A stretch of 7,277 nt of DNA. It comes from an uncultured Collinsella sp. GTDB lineage: Bacteria > Actinomycetota > Coriobacteriia > Coriobacteriales > Coriobacteriaceae. Positions 5,646 to 7,277 of the stretch are shown here, piece after piece. Under the pieces are notes generated by a model, which saw only the letters and a program-made list of their open reading frames with translations, made no database searches and was not told the DNA's origin. Both the position numbers and the translations under genes were made by a program. The stretch covers positions 1 to 7,277 of the forward strand of contig CABVDJ010000047.1 of NCBI GenBank assembly GCA_902497025.1, in the 5' to 3' direction. Numbering within the stretch: the first letter of the stretch is position 1; each line of letters opens with the position of its first letter.

Positions 5646-5685
5646 AAAGGGGATGGAGCAGGCCTATGCCCTCCATCCCCTTTTT
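5646..5685 (+). terminator. Strong rho-independent terminator after the second IIC-IID pair
   Basis: AAAGGGGATGGAG (5646-5658) pairs perfectly with CTCCATCCCCTTT (5671-5683), 13 base pairs. The 12-base loop holds a small inner GGC/GCC stem. The T-run is 5681-5685. It stops 17 bases before the ATG of the MFS gene and is unrelated in sequence to the terminator at 2849, although both follow identical IID genes. Confidence 0.9.
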
Positions 5686-5702
5686 GTATAGAAGGAGTTC
5701 GT

Positions 5703-6917
5703 ATGTTCGCGAAGGATCGCGAAGCAATGCGTCTGACGCCGGCAGAGGTCAAGCTGATTCTTATTGAGTCCCTGCAGTGGTGCGCCAACAACGCGGTCTA
5801 CTTTTTGGGGCTTATCGGTGCGGCCACGTATGATCTGGCCGGCACGGCCTTTTTGGTTGCCGCCATTACGCTCGTGCGCAATCTTATGACGTCGGTGGGC
5901 AATATGGTGTCGGGCTCGGTCATCGACCGCTTTGGACCGCGCCGGACGTCATTTGTGACGTGCGTGATTACGGCTGTGCTATCGCTTGGCGTGGGGTTGG
6001 CGCCGTTGTCTGTCCCCGGGCTTGTGTTTGCCGCGTGCGTCTTGGGACTTGCGGGCGGCTTTATCAACACCTGCACGCATGCGTTTCCGGGATACCTGGA
6101 GTCGACCACCGAGGGCCGTACCCGCGTGAACGGCCTCATGGTGTTCTACAGCAATATCGCCTATACCGCTGGCCCGCTGCTCGGCGGTGCCATCGTGAGC
6201 TGTTTTGCCACGCAATCGGTCTATCTGCTCATGGCGGGCATGATGGGTGTGGCGGCCGTGCTCTCCTTGGGCTGTCACGAGTGTGTTGCTCCCGCAAAAG
6301 GGGAGAAGCCGAAGGGCGGTATTTTGGGCGGCATGGCCGAGGGTGCGCGACTTACGTTTCGCGACCACGACCTGCGCCTCATCTTTATCTCGGGCTTTTT
6401 GGGTTTCTTTGCGTTTGGCGCGTTCGATTCGCTGGAGTCGTTGTTCTATCGCGATGTGCTCAACGTGGATATCGTCTGGCTGGGCTGGCTGTCCTCGGTC
6501 GTGGGCCTCACTTCCTCGGTGGGCGCGTTCATCCTGACCAAGCTTTCTGCCCGCCATGTCAACCTGCGATTGCTGCTCGGCGCGCTCATGGCCGTGGGCA
6601 TTGGGTCCATGGTGTACGTGGGCACCGATATGCTGGGGGTCGCGATTATCGGTCAGGCGATTAACGGTCTGGCCTGGGGATTCCTGGAACCGCTGCAGAT
6701 GATCTTGATTCAGGAGCGCGCCGACATCAAATACCTGGGGCGCATTACCGGCTTTGTGCGTTTTGGCCTGATGAGCGCCGGTGTGCTGCCGCTGCTGGCG
6801 GCTCCGTTTTTGGCGGAGGCTTTGGGCGTTCAGGCGGTGCTGTTTGGGGCATCGACCATTATTGCGCTGGTAGGAACGCTGTTCTTTGTCACACAAGGGA
6901 GGCGCCAGAGGCGTTAG
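5703..6917 (+). CDS. Major facilitator superfamily (MFS) transporter
   Basis: A 404-residue protein with about twelve hydrophobic segments in two halves, the standard MFS length. Motif A lies in the loop after the second segment: GSVIDRFGPRR (71-81), matching G-x-x-x-D-R-x-G-R-R. The first half contains AGGFINTCTHAFPGYLE and SNIAYTAGPLLGGAIV, the pattern of MFS_3-type proton-linked exporters. A hydrophilic loop (about 192-222) separates the halves. The C-terminus is short and basic. The ATG start follows GAAGGAG (5691-5697), a strong site. There are only 17 bases between the terminator T-run and the ATG, so the gene has no normal promoter of its own and may depend on readthrough. Export of a by-product is possible, but the substrate is unknown and import cannot be excluded. 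Confidence 0.9.
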   Translation: MFAKDREAMRLTPAEVKLILIESLQWCANNAVYFLGLIGAATYDLAGTAFLVAAITLVRNLMTSVGNMVSGSVIDRFGPRRTSFVTCVITAVLSLGVGLAPLSVPGLVFAACVLGLAGGFINTCTHAFPGYLESTTEGRTRVNGLMVFYSNIAYTAGPLLGGAIVSCFATQSVYLLMAGMMGVAAVLSLGCHECVAPAKGEKPKGGILGGMAEGARLTFRDHDLRLIFISGFLGFFAFGAFDSLESLFYRDVLNVDIVWLGWLSSVVGLTSSVGAFILTKLSARHVNLRLLLGALMAVGIGSMVYVGTDMLGVAIIGQAINGLAWGFLEPLQMILIQERADIKYLGRITGFVRFGLMSAGVLPLLAAPFLAEALGVQAVLFGASTIIALVGTLFFVTQGRRQRR

Positions 6918-6935
6918 CTATACATTCAATTCTAA

Positions 6936-6947
6936 TTTAATACCACT
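6936..6947 (+). promoter_or_regulatory. Inverted copy of the operator-like motif
   Basis: TTTAATACCACT is the exact reverse complement of AGTGGTATTAAA at 6994-7005. The two are 58 bases apart centre to centre. It may be an auxiliary operator for the promoter at 6995-7039. The upstream flank of the 3844 promoter does not show such an inverted copy. Confidence 0.5.
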
Positions 6948-6994
6948 CACCAGAGAATTTCGACCGTTCACCGAGGATTGGAGCAGATTGATAA

Positions 6995-7039
6995 GTGGTA
7001 TTAAAAACACATTAGGTGTATGTCTATAATTGGTATCGA
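6995..7039 (+). promoter_or_regulatory. Promoter with paired operator-like motifs, upstream of the SIS gene
   Basis: TATAAT (7025-7030) is the -10 box, with TTAAAA (7001-7006) as a weak -35 candidate at an 18-base spacer. GTGGTATTAA (6995-7004) and TTGGTATCGA (7030-7039) lie 35 bases apart, exactly as at 3844-3888. The bases between the motifs differ from the first copy apart from the -10, so the conservation is confined to functional-looking parts. The leader to the SIS ATG is about 50 bases and lacks the two hairpins seen before IIC copy 2. Confidence 0.75.
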
Positions 7040-7087
7040 AAAGAAACGCGATGTATAGAGTTGCGTGCAGGACAGAAAGGAAAAGCC

Positions 7088-7277
7088 ATGAAGGAAACCG
7101 AGAAGATCGAGATCATGCACTTTAGCCAGGAGGGCTACGTCGAGGACGGCAAGAACGTCTACGAGGCCGGCAAGAAGATGACCGCGCTCGCCGACAAGGT
7201 CGCCGACGAGGGCTACGACGCCGTGTTCCTGATGGGCGTCGGCGGCACCTGGGACGAGCTCATGCAGCTCGAGTACC
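7088..7277 (+). CDS. SIS-domain sugar isomerase/deglycase, N-terminal fragment (3' end outside window)
   Basis: The first 63 residues of a protein running past the right edge. The ATG follows AGAAAGG (7074-7080) by 7 bases. After a charged N-terminal helix region comes GYDAVFLMGVGGTWDELMQLE (42-62), the first strand, glycine-rich loop (GVGGT, 50-54) and helix of a SIS (sugar isomerase) fold, which binds phosphosugars. Nearly all codons end in C or G, as in the IID genes, suggesting high expression. The promoter and operator motifs at 6995-7039 directly precede it. Family relatives include FrlB/GfrE/GfrF deglycases and GlmS-type isomerases. The neighbouring mannose-family PTS favours a deglycase acting on the imported phosphorylated sugar adduct, but the active site is outside the window. 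Confidence 0.75.
   Translation, partial: MKETEKIEIMHFSQEGYVEDGKNVYEAGKKMTALADKVADEGYDAVFLMGVGGTWDELMQLEY

Noticed and set aside
6928..6959. AATTCT/AGAATT inverted repeat after the MFS gene as a terminator
   Set aside because: Six A/T-rich pairs over a 20-base loop with no T-run. The operator-like motif inside it is better supported.

Overview
The window reads as part of a catabolic gene cluster from a moderately GC-rich gut-type bacterium. A Coriobacteriia member such as Collinsella is my best guess. It rests on strongly C/G-ending codons in the most biased genes, purine-rich Shine-Dalgarno sites, and a mannose-family PTS next to SIS-domain genes. It is not proven by any marker in the window.

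Layout, all on the + strand: (1) 1-167, the C-terminal end of a gene whose tail resembles SIS-family sugar isomerases/deglycases. (2) 214-2819, a complete mannose/fructose/sorbose-family PTS permease in the order IIA, IIB, IIC, IID, ending at a rho-independent terminator (2849-2879). (3) 2908-3798, an EamA/DMT carrier starting just behind that terminator. (4) 3799-4023, a regulatory intergenic region with a promoter flanked by operator-like motifs and a structured leader. (5) 4024-5611, a second IIC-IID pair without its own IIA or IIB, closed by a second strong terminator (5646-5685). (6) 5703-6917, an MFS carrier starting just behind that terminator. (7) 6918-7087, a second copy of the promoter/operator arrangement. 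(8) 7088 to the window end, the N-terminus of a SIS-domain protein.

How the parts fit: IIA and IIB pass phosphate from HPr to a sugar entering through a IIC-IID channel. The second IIC-IID pair would have to borrow IIA and IIB from the first set or from elsewhere, so two channels may feed one phosphorelay. Mannose-family PTS genes together with SIS-domain deglycases are the known layout of the Salmonella gfr (fructoselysine/glucoselysine) system. Uptake and deglycation of Amadori-type or amino-sugar compounds is therefore a reasonable hypothesis, but the substrate cannot be read from this sequence.

The most notable observations are: (a) 1766-2818 and 4558-5610 (end of IIC plus all of IID) are identical except for one base, while the preceding parts of the two IIC genes differ at about 51 of 178 residues; (b) two promoters share a motif pair with identical 35-bp spacing; (c) an unusual pair of hairpins lies in the leader of the orphan IIC-IID pair; (d) both secondary carriers lie directly behind terminators with no room for a normal promoter.
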